Shown here piece by piece: positions 1 through 12,500 of a stretch of DNA of 64,000 nucleotides; the stretch's first letter is position 1; each line of letters begins with the position of its first letter. The position numbers were made by a program, and so were the translations under genes. Below the pieces are notes generated by a model, which saw only the letters and a list, made by a program, of their open reading frames with translations, ran no database searches and was not told the origin of the DNA. The DNA is from Parasponia andersonii (taxonomy: Eukaryota > Streptophyta > Magnoliopsida > Rosales > Cannabaceae): NCBI GenBank assembly GCA_002914805.1, contig JXTB01000335.1:76360-140359 (forward strand). Direction: 5' to 3'.

Positions 1-1507
1 AGAGTGGAGCTTCTTACCGCTATAAATCTACCAGTATCCAACTAACAGAAATTCATACAAACCAGTGCAAGACAAAACAGTTAGCGAAAAACGAAGACCC
101 TTCTGCTGTAGGAAATCTTCATACCCAGCAAAAGCTCTTTCCAACCAAAAACCAACTCAGGAGCTCAAACTTAGCAAATTACAGAACCCCAGTTGAAGCG
201 AAGCTGGATATCACCACCCACATGCTCTCTCTCCATAGTGAGACACTAAGGAGATCTTCTCCAACACCAAACATAAGCACATGCAAAGAAGCCACAGAAG
301 CTTCTGACAGGGGTTATGGGTACAAGTTCCCCAATCTCATAAACTAGGTTGTATTATTAAACGTGCTCTTTACAACTGCAACCAACTAAACGAACCCCAG
401 AAAATTATCATGAGTGAACCTATGCCCCTATATCACATGTACCAACTACCAACCCAAATAATCCATATGAGTTCTATCTCTAAATGCAGCAGAGGAGAGA
501 AATCCAATCATCCATGTAGCAGGCAACTAAGATTCAAGAAATTCAGATGAAGTGTCTTTCTAACTAACAACATGCATCCTGCAGCATCTTCTTCTCACAC
601 ATCATCAGGAAGTATTCGAGAGGCCAATTGATGATACAAGAATTAGAATGCAAAACAGGGACAAAATTGCAGGACTCACTCCCAAGTACAAGTGCTCTAG
701 CAGCTCATATGGTAGATAATACCGGTGAATCTAGCATGGAGGGCCAGTAGAAAAGCAATAACTTAACCATGACTATCACACCTCAGAATGAATAAAATTA
801 GAGCAATAACTATTGTACTGTCATGCTCATCACAGTAACTAAAGTAGCAGTAGCACCAAGTAACACAGAATTGTGTAAAGAATTTACTCATATAAAGTAC
901 AAAGGTGCACAATGTTCATAATCCAGGGCACATGTGCTGGCTTCTTTGCATTAAATTGTGCTTTTTTCGAATTTTCAAATTGAACTCGTGTTTTTCATAA
1001 ACCATAAGTAGCTCCTTCAAGTCAAACTACTGTCCAACACTTGTAATCCATTGCTTTGACAGCTAACCAAAAGGTCCAAAACAACACAACTCCAATTCTC
1101 AGCATGAATATCCGCAATCAAAAGATACATGCACTGCTCAACATATGAAATTTTTTGCAAACATAAGGTTTATGATGCAGGAATTCAATTCTGGATGCCA
1201 ATTACGTAAACAGTCAACACTTTGGAAACACTCCCAAATTGGCTGCTTTCCACCTAACTAAAATGCAGGGGCTCCACAATTATTCGTGTTGAAAATGCTT
1301 CAAATCTGAAGCACATGGCAGATGTCAACAGTAATGTAGAAGGACCATATTTACCTGCCAAAGTTTAAAAAGATACGGCCACCATCAAGTGCCAATAAAA
1401 ACAACTACCACCATAATTGTATTAAAATGTTAAGAAATATCCGAACACTGTGTTCAAGAGTTATCATACAACACAGGGAAATTCACTAATAAATTGGTAG
1501 TCAGTAC

Positions 1508-2171
1508 CTTGCTTTCCAATTGGCCACCTGGTTATATGAAAAAGCCCTATTGCGAAGCGGAACACTTGCAGCCTTTCGTGCAACCTCAGTTGCCAATGCA
1601 AATTGGTTTCCATGGTAATTTGACCTTCTCTGAGCTAGAACACCCTGATTCCCATATGTCAATTGCACATTGGACACAATATCAGAGACGGTTTGTTAAC
1701 AAGAAAATTGTATAACAGTTCACTTTATCAGCTATCCTTTCTTACCTGTCTAACTGAAGATTTAGATTCCACGTACCGCCGCACCTTTGATGATTTATCA
1801 CGACCAGCATTTTTCACAAAGTTCTGGCTTTTATTCTGCGAGGAAAGAATAAAAAGAAGATAGTATGATAACAATAGAGTATCACAACTATTAACGACAT
1901 GACGGCAATGGCGGGGAAAAGAAAGAGAACAACCCTTACCGACACCCTCTGCTGCTTCTTAGGTTTGGTATTGTTACTTTTTTCCATTTTGATGATATCA
2001 TCTACATCAGTAATATCAGGGGGAAAAATTTATTAAAAATCAACAAAGTACAGAATAAACAACGACAATGAGCGTAAAAGTAGCTTCGATTAGAAACACA
2101 CCTAGAGTCATATCCATTTTCTTCTCTGTAAGAGCAATTGCCTCAGTCGTAAGGGGTTTAGTAGTAGCCAT
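1508..2171 (-). CDS. UIEF: UAP56-interacting mRNA export factor (UIEF type), 3' end unresolved
   Basis: Four coding exons are seen on the minus strand: 2171-2102, 2001-1940, 1835-1746 and 1644-1508, all with GT-AG borders and compatible phases, giving 119 residues plus 2 bases. The N-terminus carries MDMTLDDIIKM (about residues 19-29), the short UAP56-binding motif (UBM) of ALY/UIF-type export adaptors; the motif is split exactly by intron 1. The rest is basic, with QRVS, SSKVRRYVESK, AQRRSNYHGNQF and PLRNRAFSYNQVANW, as expected for an RNA-binding nuclear adaptor that recruits the RNA helicase UAP56 in mRNA export. The start ATG directly follows a splice acceptor. I found no convincing further exon in 1-1500, so the C-terminus lies outside the window or after a very long intron; reading into the last intron would stop after two residues. 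The family assignment rests on the UBM and on the remembered neighbourhood of Arabidopsis UIEF2 (At4g23910). Confidence 0.8.
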
Positions 2172-2656
2172 CTGAAGAAGACACGAAAAATGAATCAACA
2201 CAAAAACACAGAAGCATTCAACAATGGCAAACACTGCTTGGCCGCTAAGAAACCGCTCTAATTGGCTTCAAACATGCCTAAACACAACAAAACCCCGCAA
2301 GTAATCTTCTCTTAAAATTGAGCAAAAAAATTTCCCAATTCAAACAGAAATCTAGGGTCCCAACCAGAAATCAAATCAAAAGCTGCTTCACCGCCAGTAA
2401 AGCTCTTTAATTGGCTCTGAGCATCTCTAATAGCTCCAAAACCCCTAAAACAAACCTAATACTAACACCACGAACAAAAATCCCTCTCCATTATTGAGTC
2501 TTCCGCAAGTAATCTTTTGTCTCTCGTTCTCTCACCAACGAAAACGAAATTCAGCCAGAAATTTTCCAATTTTCGATCAGAAACCTAGGGTTTCCAACTA
2601 CAAATCAAATAGGAAAAAAGAAGGAACAATTCTGAGACTATAGAAGAAAGCTTTAC

Positions 2657-2760
2657 CGATTTTGGGAGGAACGAAGCTTTGCGAAAACCCTTGATTCGAG
2701 TGGTGGCGTTTGAGAACGAAAACTAGGGTTAGGGTTAATAATCTCAGAGAGAGATATCAA
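2657..2760 (-). promoter_or_regulatory. Non-coding first exon and telo-box promoter of the UIEF gene
   Basis: A donor (ATCG|GTAAAG) at 2657/2656 pairs with the acceptor just before the UIEF start codon, giving a 5'UTR intron of about 485 bp. On the minus strand the exon or core promoter holds a double telo-box, read here as tagggttagggttaa at 2724-2738. Telo-boxes mark many plant genes of the RNA and translation machinery. The exact transcription start is not visible. Confidence 0.5.
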
Positions 2761-4363
2761 TGTGGACGAAAACTATGAGCAGAGGCAGAGGAGACTCGTC
2801 GAAACCACCGGGACGAAGACGTGGGGCCGTTATTTATAGTAGCGGAGGCAGCGTGTGAACGGCGGACTTCAAAGGCTGAATTAAGAGAGAAGGAAACCCC
2901 ACCCCAACTTTTTCTTATTTAAGGGGCTCTTATGTCCGCCTGGCTGGATTTACCGTAAATATCGCGTACTCCCACGTGCTTATTTTTTTTTTTTATATTC
3001 TTTTTTTGGTGTAAGCGTACGCTCAAGTAAGATTTTTTCTTTTTTTGATTGAAATAGATATGATTGGTGGAGGGATGACAACTGGTGGGTTCGGGACACG
3101 TCTCCTTATCCCTTCCTGCATATCTGCACACACAAATTAAATTTTTATTTATTGGTTTAAGTTGATTGGGTAGGTTCGCACAGATAAGTAGTAGTATAGG
3201 TTAAAAAAAAATTAAAACAATTTATTTGAATAATTTAAAAAAAAAAAAAGAAAATATAATTTTAAATAAAAAAAAATTAATGACAATATTATATACTAAA
3301 ATTAGTAATATTTCAACTATATAATCTAATGTTTCCATATATATTTACGTATATTTTACATAAATGATACATATACTTGATACATATTTTTATTTCATAT
3401 ATATAATTAATCGAGTCGGGTGTGAATTTGTTACCTCTATATCTATACTCATCCTATTAGGATAGGATACCTGCATATAAATGGATTTGTGGGTATAGTT
3501 ATATTCTCTAAATTAGTGATGGAATTAGAAGGAGTAATATCCTATAATTGTACGAGTATTACAAATTTCTTTATCATCGTACGAATGAACAATTGAATGT
3601 CATTCAACCTATATTTGATTTTCTCTTTCAAAAAATAAATTATATCGCTGCCCTTACAAAGACCAGAGATAGAGTATCTCTTTCTCTAGCCTCATTTCAT
3701 TCTTCTCCTCCTACCATCCTCATGATCTCTCCCTAACTTCTCATAAGGATGTTATATTTTTTTCAATTTTCTTTTAGTTTTCTAGTAAGTCTCATATCTG
3801 GATATGATTTTCAGTATCTCTTTTTGTGTGGGTTTTAAGTCAATTTACCATATCTTAAATATGAAATTTTATTTTTTGATTTAAATCTGATTGGCAGATG
3901 AGTTATTTTTCTTTCCAACGAGTATAGATCTCAATTGGTATTAGAATCATATAGTCTAGCCCACCAAGATTGCAGTCCATGAGCAGGTGCTGAAACCAAT
4001 AGTTTATTAGTAGCCTTTGTTATCTTATTCTCTTGAAAAATTATGGTAACTTACAAATTTTGATGTTATTGTATTTGTGATCTATCTTCGTCTATTTTTT
4101 TTTTTTTGAGGAATTAAAAATTATAATTCTTATCTTTGTACTATAATTAAAGTTTTTTATTTCGAGTAATAATATTCCTGTGAGAAGCCGTTTTATCAAA
4201 AGAGAAAAAAGAAAGAAAGAAAAAAAAATTGTTTTACCCCCTAAATTAATTATCTTTGCAGTGCAAGTTAAAGGGTCAGGGTCAATTTATTTAAAACTTT
4301 ATATATGTATTATAAATTGTGCGATTAATATAATTTGACAAAATCCTAAACCTATGTGGAGCT
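2761..4363. other. AT-rich spacer without recognised gene
   Basis: Many poly-A/T runs and no open frame longer than 70 codons with protein-like composition. Near 3937 there is a worn sequence similar to a retrotransposon primer-binding site (aattggtattagaatc), but I could not place an LTR before it. Confidence 0.5.
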
Positions 4364-5000
4364 TGTTGGAAAAATGGTTTGGAAAACTATTGTAAATGGT
4401 CATTTTAAGGCATGAAAATATCTAAAATGGAGTTTGGATGAATGAGAAATTGAAACTCAAAATGAGAAAGATCTAGAATTGGATTTGTAATATACTGGAG
4501 CTATAAAAATTCATTTTGAACTATTATTTAGCCTCATAAAGCTGAGGTAACAACCAATAGAGAAACATTTTTCAACCATACTAATGGGTTGTTATCGTTC
4601 TGTTGTAACAAACAAACATTTTTCAGCCATATTAATGGGATGTTAATGGCTTGGTTCTCCCATGAACACTATAAAATGAGGCATTCTCCTTCACTTTTGA
4701 ACACATCAAAATATTTCTTAGCTTATTCCTTTCTTCCATATTCTCTATATGGCTGTTAAGAAATAGTTAGTTAGTAGATAGAGAGTTTGAGTTCTTTCTT
4801 TTCGGTGTAGTCGAGCTCTCTTGAGTTCTAGTGACAGAGTTTGTGCATTACTCAGTTTTTTGTGAGTAGCAAGTTGATGCAACATTACTATTCGTGAACT
4901 GTTTTATCCTGCGAAATTTGTTGACATTTTTCTAAGTATCCCAATGAAGAGGCATAACTATTTTAAGGAAATTGTGTAAAATACAAAACTCGTTTTAGTT
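4364..5000 (+). mobile_element. Possible solo LTR of a copia-type element (fossil)
   Basis: The segment begins with TGTTGG and has a promoter-like TATAAAA at 4670-4676 followed by a CT-rich leader. It also holds two related sub-repeats (acatttttcaaccatacta near 4567 and acatttttcagccatatta near 4617). This layout is typical of an LTR (U3 with repeats, TATA, R). No internal coding region or clear primer-binding site follows, so a solo or truncated LTR is most likely. The right border is a guess. Confidence 0.35.
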
Positions 5001-5824
5001 TCCTTAAACTCTTTTGTTATTTTGGTTATTACTATCGTGATTATTATTATAATAAATTAATTGTGATTTATTTTATTATATTATTTGATTTATTTTAATG
5101 ATAATTATTGTTATCTTAGTAGTTACACAATTGCGATTTATTACATTATATGTTATAACTATAATATTATTGAATTTTTTTTAATTTTAGATTTATTATT
5201 ACTTGCAATAATTTTTCTACCAGAGCTTAATTGGATGATTTTGGATGATTTTAAATGCAAAGTTAAAGAAAGACATTTAACCAACTCATACACTCTTAAT
5301 TGCTAAAGCCTAAGAGCTATTCTAGTCAAACCACTACTCCCACAAATCTGACTAATAATAGCACCCGAAAAAAGTTGAAACCAACATAAAACATACAGGA
5401 AAGTCATGAAAACCTTTTTCATAATTGATATTTGACAAAAGATGAAACGGATATCAATTATAAAACATTGTCCATAGTTCATCGCATATGTTTTTGATTT
5501 GTTACACTTTTAATAATATCATTGTCTGATATCATGATTACGAGTTTAATCAAAATTTATATTTTAACCTCATTATACAATATTAACATATTTATTGTTA
5601 TATGAGCAATGCTGTGGGTACCGTTGGTAGCTAACATTATACAAGGTGTATTCGTAATATTGAACGATTATAATCAATAAATATGATTGATACTACTAAA
5701 AATGTAATTATAATCGACTAGTAATAAATTGACTTATTATACGATGTCAAGTAGTATACAATCCTCTTTAGCATTATATATATATATTTGTTTGTTATTA
5801 TTAACCACGACCGCACCAATAAGT

Positions 5825-5972
5825 AACCCGGAGGAGTGCTTGAAGTCATTTGGAGGAGAGCTCTTGAGTTCGATTCCCATTCATTTTCACCTAAGAATAT
5901 TTGCCAAATTTAGGAGTGACGATTCTAATCCTACTTTTTTCTATTATTAAAAAAGAAAAAAAAAAAAAGGAA
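5825..5972 (+). mobile_element. tRNA-derived SINE-like fragment
   Basis: A B-box-like sequence (GAGTTCGATTCCC, near 5866-5878) follows a GGAGGAGTGCTTGAAG stretch, and the segment ends in an A-rich tail (about 5947-5969). The flanks accgcaccaataag and accccaccaatgag could be a worn target-site duplication. This is the layout of a short plant SINE. The A box is not clear. Confidence 0.4.
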
Positions 5973-6726
5973 AACCCCACCAATGAGGAAGTGCATGGAT
6001 TGTCAATGCTTGAGTAGACTCTAACCCAATAATAGATAGTGGCTTACTGCAAATGTACTCGATTACTTGATTACAACTCATTTTACGAATAGGTGAATTG
6101 CAAAATATAACATTCTCCAATATCACGCACGTATGTACGAGTAATTATATGATTGTCTAGCAAAATTGGAGACACTACTTAGACTCTGGACTAACAAAAT
6201 GATGGAAAAATAAAACATTTTTATTAACTATTTTATCTTTCTTAGAAGTAAAAAGAAAACGTTTCTCACAATTATATATAATCTAACGTATACGTATATA
6301 CATACATATACTTTTTATATAAATATACATAATATATACACTCAAAATAGGTATAAAATCGCCTATTAGAAAATCACAGTGTTAAAATATTCATATACAT
6401 AAGTCATAGTCAGAAAATCGGTACTCCTTCTCTAAATTCACATATCAGTAGTATCATCTACAATGTAAGAACATATATGAGTATGAAACTCAATACGTAA
6501 CAAGTGCAGAAACAACGAGCATATACCAAAAAATGGATATTTTTTTGATTGGGATCCCTGTATATATTGTATTGCTGGAATAGAACGTGAATCATATACT
6601 GAGCTACTCAAATAACTAATAGCTAATAACTAATCATAAATTGTCATATGGAGGTCTCGAGCCCCAAATACATTTCAAATCCCTTTGTGTACTGCAGAAG
6701 TCCTCCCTATATCACTACTAGAGTGT

Positions 6727-6791
6727 TTCTGAAGGAATCAGATAGTATTCCCGAAAGAACCAGATGATATCTTTGAATGAACCAGACATTT
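6727..6791. repeat. Three imperfect 22-bp tandem units
   Basis: Units gaaggaatcagata, gaaagaaccagatgat and gaatgaaccagaca follow one another at a period of about 22 bp. This is a small local minisatellite inside otherwise AT-rich spacer, with no coding potential seen. Confidence 0.5.
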
Positions 6792-8211
6792 GGGTGCTAG
6801 CCCGCTACACCAATATTTGTCAAGTAATATAAATATACCATATGTTCATATTTCATGCATGTCAGAATAATAGTTTCAGATATTTATGTTACAAGTATAA
6901 CAAAATAACGGATGCATATGTTCACATAACCAGAAGATTCCATATTCAAATATACAGAAAATTTTTCACATGTAGGTATAATGTTACTTACCTGGATTTA
7001 TGGACCTCATGTGATTTTATGTGAAATACTCCCACTCAAGATACGTTTGAAATATCCCTAATATTTTTCAAATAATAAATTTATCTAATAAATATGCACG
7101 TGACGTTATAGAAATTATTATGTTAAATATTATTGCTTGAAAGTAACTAAATTCTTAATAGGTTTCTATACATAATGTAACAAATATCAAATAATTAGCT
7201 TAATAAAATGCAAACTTGACCGAACATACTAATTAAGGAAGTACCAATTTACATATAATTACAAATCTGAAATGAAATTTCAAATTCTAAAATTTATCAT
7301 GATTAATTTAATCCTAACACACGTCCACACAAAACTAGAAAATAATGCTCAACTTAATAAACTAAAGCTTATTATAAGTATGTACCCATGAAATATAAGA
7401 AATATCATATAATAATTAATTACTTTGGTAAGTATGTAAATATAAATATAACCTTACAATAACAAAATTGATCAAAACAAAAATGTCAAATCAACTTCTA
7501 GTTTCTTGCAAATTCGGAAGAAAATGGCTAATAACTCAAAGTATAGTTTATAAAATATAATACATATATAGACAATAATAGTAATTATAATAATAATTGC
7601 AACGATCGACAATTATCTCAATGATATCCTTACATGTAGTTGATAATTCATTAATAAACAAGTTTTGAAAGTAAGAAGGTTCACAACTTTAATTATAAAT
7701 ATACAGAGAATTATATTCACTACACAAACAAGACATGCTGAAAAAAGAACTTACCTTCTTGTCCTAACAGATTTTAATAACAAAACAGTCTCTTTCTAAC
7801 TCAATTATTTTCAAGAAATATACTACATGAAAGGAGAGAGAAATAGCTAATCGGTGGACTTGGTGGAGCATATCTCTTTAACTTTGTGCGGATCATATAT
7901 AAAGATGAAGTAATAACTGAATCAGCTAATAAATAATATTATTTATATATACCCATGTGTATTATAGATATTTTAAACAAATAAAATAATAAATAACTTA
8001 CATAACTATCATAATAATAAGACAATACTAATACCATAAGTAGGCTTGTAAAATAAGAATAAAACCATATGAAACATATAACTAATCAATTTCTTTAATA
8101 AAATTTTTATAAGTCCGAAGCCACCTTAATTAGTATAAAAGAAATAACATACAAATGTATAATATGATAATATTTGATTTAATACATGTCAAACTTACAC
8201 CAAAAGTAATT

Positions 8212-8377
8212 CCGAAATATTTTATTGCAAATTATCTTAAAACGTAATAAAGATTGATAATCATAATAATTTAAAATCTAAACTTAAAATTTTACCGAAA
8301 CATTTTATTACAAATTATCTTAAAATGTAATAAAGGTTGATAATCATAATAATTTAAAATCAAAACTTAAAATGGTA
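8212..8377. repeat. 83-bp tandem duplication
   Basis: The unit starting ccgaaatattttattg at 8212 is repeated from 8295 (ccgaaacattttattac) with only a few differences across about 83 bp. No coding content. Confidence 0.75.
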
Positions 8378-8489
8378 TATAGACATAACACTAATATAAT
8401 TGAAAATACTATGTAATCACATTATTATTGACTTTGTAATTATGTTAGGAATTAGATATCATTAGGAAATTTAAGATATTACAAAAAGA

Positions 8490-8820
8490 ATACCCCAAAA
8501 TTTGAGTATTCTATAATTTAAACTCTATAAAATAATATATTAAAATTAAAAATTTATAAAAATTAATATCTTAAACTGAATTTTTGACTAATTTTAGCAA
8601 CGAGAAAACAAAAATATCATATATTAAAACTAGATTAGTCCTTATTATTATTCTTAATTTTGATGATATTATTGTCTTTTATTAAAAAAATTCAACCTAA
8701 GATATTAATTTTTCAAAAAATTTTAATTTTAAGATATTATTTTATAAAGCTCAAATTTTAAGATTTAAATTACAAAATACTCAAATCTTAAGATATATTT
8801 TTACTTTTTACGAAATGATG
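8490..8820. mobile_element. Fold-back MITE with long terminal inverted repeats
   Basis: The left arm (tttgagtattctataatt..., 8500 onward) is matched in reverse complement by the right arm ending near 8815 (aaatactcaaatcttaag). The pairing continues for about 150 bp on each side with mismatches, leaving a small loop near 8640. A related copy lies at about 24650-24960. No transposase is encoded; this is a non-autonomous element. Confidence 0.6.
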
Positions 8821-9550
8821 TTTTCAATTTATTAATTAAATGCTAAACGCATATGTACTGGCAATCAATTAACAAATCCCTTAAAATATGTTTTTATTAG
8901 TCTGAACTGCTGAAAAGGCTAAGCACCACATTTTGTATCATACTTTAATTGTTAATCAAAAAATATTTATTTCTAAGTAAAATAAAGAGTGAAACCAAAC
9001 TCCTCATAATCCATTTTACTTTTCAAAAAAGGAAAAAAAAAAATACACCAATTCCCTTTTTTTTTTTTTAAATTTCCGGAAGGGCTTTTCCCTTTTTTTT
9101 TTTCGTTCCTAAAAGTAATGGCAAAATATGAATCTTGCAACGTACTAATTGGAATTAACATTTAGCCATACCAAAGATGAGTGACACGACTAAAGAGGTG
9201 TTATAATTCAGTTGAACCAAAGACACGGTATGGGCCAAAAACTAAGCACCATGCGTGTGTTTTTGCCTGGATTAATTGATTAAGTAAGAAAGCTTCAAAT
9301 ATAAATAGAAAAAAAATAATGAAAATATAATAAAACATAGCGAAATGGGATTATGTGTAAGTAGTACATAAAGAATGAGAATGAGATGAGATTTCCATTT
9401 CGCCAATTATTTTTGCGAAGCAAATTTTTGCTCACCTCAATGAAAAAACAGCTTTTATTGTAACAAACAGTCAAGTTTGTTCTACTACTCTTGTTGTGGA
9501 CTAAGCGTAGCCGGGATGTATTAGATAGAGGGGCAGAAAAGAAAAGTCAA

Positions 9551-12500
9551 TCAGTTGTTTCCATAGACCCACTTCTCTGCATTGCTTGTGTAAGTTACTA
9601 ACTCCTCTGGCTTGAACCACAGATTGATTTCGTCTTTGGCCGTCTCCGGACCATCACTCCCATGAATGATGTTTCTGTATAGCAAACAAAAAGACATGAT
9701 CAAGAGAACGACAGACGTAATGCATGCGATTCTCATTTGAGATGTTCATTTGTTTTTGCTGAGTTAAAAAATCTAGAGAGGGGAGACCAGCCATACATGG
9801 CAAACTCTCAGGGCGTAAACAAAGGTGCCCCACACGCTGAGGAATATCCGCTTTGAGATATGGCTACTTAGGTGAGGAGACAAAGCAAGTCTTCAGCCTT
9901 ACTAAGGACCAGTGGACACTAAGCCAGTAAACTAACTAAACCTTAAACGTTCCACACGGGACTTGAACATGAGAACCACTAGCCAACAAACCTCTTGAGA
10001 TTAAAGCCAATGCCACTAGGATGAATATCTTGGTGGTATTTGAGATGTTCATTTCGGAAGTTGAAACTTACTGACAAAATCAAACTCGAAAAACCAGATG
10101 GAAGGATAGAAAAATAAAAGCCTGCTCAATAACAGTTTGATTTTTTGTCTTTTGTTTTTGAAAAGTGAAGATAACGATGGAGGCAACCCTTAAACCGAAA
10201 TAAAAGATGAAAAATTATTTAAGCTAAAAAAAGATATGAAAGTGGTACCAGGCAAGTACTAAAATATCCAAAATTTGGGTTTGTACCTTCCAACAACGAC
10301 AGCTAGATCACCTCTGATGGTTCCAGGTTCAGATTTTTGAGGATCTGTGGCTCCAATGAGTTTTCTACCATACTTGATTACTCCCTCTCCTTCCCAGACC
10401 TTAAAAGAAGGTAAAAGAATGCGTTTAGCTAGTCGAAATGCTGCTGGTAAAACATGGAATAGTTAAGTCCTAACTAACCATTGCAATGACAGGGCCAGAG
10501 CTAAGAAACTCGCACAGACCATTGAAGAAGGGCCTTTCCTTCAGATCATGGTAATGCTTCTGAGCAAACTCCTTTGAAGGAACCACAATCTTTATGGCAA
10601 CGAGTTTAAACCCTTTTCGCTCAAATCTGGCTATGATTTCCGAAATCTGGAGAAGAAAATATTATAGGCTAAGCAATAGAATAGGGAACACAAAAATGAT
10701 TCTCTTTTTCACATGAACAAACAAACACAAAAGAGAATTTCAAAATTTAATACGAACAAATTCACAAAACATACTCTTTCAACAAAGGTAAAACCGCAAA
10801 GTTGGGATTATGTTTTAAAGAATGGATTCATATGCAAAATCTAAATAAAACTACCAACAGGTGAGGAGATACATCATTGAAAAGGATTTTGAAGTCAATT
10901 GCACCTGTCTACTTAAGTAATATTGAAAGTTTAGCCCCAACTACAATGGTCTTAAGTGAGATTCACCATGACAAATTGACAATACGAAAACATTTCAGGG
11001 GCGCAGCAAACAGAGGTTATATAGTTAGCTTAGTTAGCTTACCAGTCCTCTTTGCACCCCATCAGGCTTGATGGCAATAAAAGTGCGTTCAAACTGGATA
11101 GAGAAGAAAAAAACTTCAGAATAACGCAAGCAAAAACAATATTTACTACAGGAAAAAGGGGGAATCTGAGGTGCTCAAAATACCTCTGTAGCGTGAACCT
11201 CCTGGTCCAATAGCATGTAGGCTACATATATAGAAAAAGAAAAGCGATATTAGAAGAACGAGGAAAGAGTATGAAGTTGTTGAAATGCATGAATAATCCC
11301 ATTAATGTGGACTGGCATAGTCATTTTAGTGAAACTCGATTAGTTTGGACCATGTCATATTCTTTTGGAGCATCTGTGATATAGTATAATTTTGTTATAA
11401 GTTACACATGTGAATTACACTGCAAGAGCCCGTAATGAGATGAACCCATTCTTGTTACACTTAGGTTCTCCCTACTTTCAAGCTCCAAATAGAGATTATG
11501 GCTTGCCATTAAGTAAATTAGACTACTTAGTCATTGAAAAGAGTAGAGAGTATTCTCTTCTTTTACAAATCTATTTCAGAGAGCATAACGCTACTTATTA
11601 ATTAGCACGTGAAACTAATAGGAAAGGCACAGCACCTTTAACTGTTAGCCAACTTCAAAAATTGATATTAGGATTTAGGACATTTCACCATCCATTGTGG
11701 TTGGGGACAACAGAACCTGAAAGTACCGACATCACAAATTGATTTGGCTTTTCTGTACGGGGAGAGTAGGAACGTATGACACTAAGAAGGATCAGCTGAT
11801 AGAATATTGTGTATAGACTTGTGTAATCATTGACAACTCACTCTAATGTCATATTAAAGCATGATATGAATAACTATATAATTAATTAAATATGGGTCAT
11901 AGTAAAAAAGAAACTGAATAACTAACTAGCAAGAGATCCATGGACTCCCTCTCTTGTCAACTTTCATCAAATCATTGAATCAAGTTCTTCTCTAAACATG
12001 CACATAATTAAAACCCTTTGAGATTTTAGGGTATTGGTTAAAAACAAGACTTCACCTTATTACGTAGATTGTGCTAAGTAATGGAAGAGTATTCTAAGAG
12101 GCAAATAAAAGAAATGTAATACCAAGTTTAAGAGGTAATGCAAATTATATTATGTTAATATAGCCTAAAATTACAAATACGTATTGTTTAGTCTTAGACA
12201 TAATAAATAAGCTATATTTAACTGTTTGAATTATGATTTTGCAATTAATTATGCTCATTATTTATTTAATTCTAACAATTGGTATCAGAGCCATCATTAG
12301 TAATCATCACATAAATACATTGTGACTTCTAGCTTTAATGTCATTTCCTCCTTCGTGAGTATAGTAGTCATCTCATTTACGCTCTAATTGTTCTATTGAG
12401 TATTGACCTAATTAAGTCAAACTAAGGAAATTGAACTTACTTTGACTACCTTTTATAATGGACAGATGGAGTTTTGGACGTTAGAGACCATATCACAAAG

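Noticed and set aside
3930-3960. Possible copia primer-binding site (aattggtattagaatc)
   Set aside because: Too degenerate, and no LTR end directly before it could be placed.
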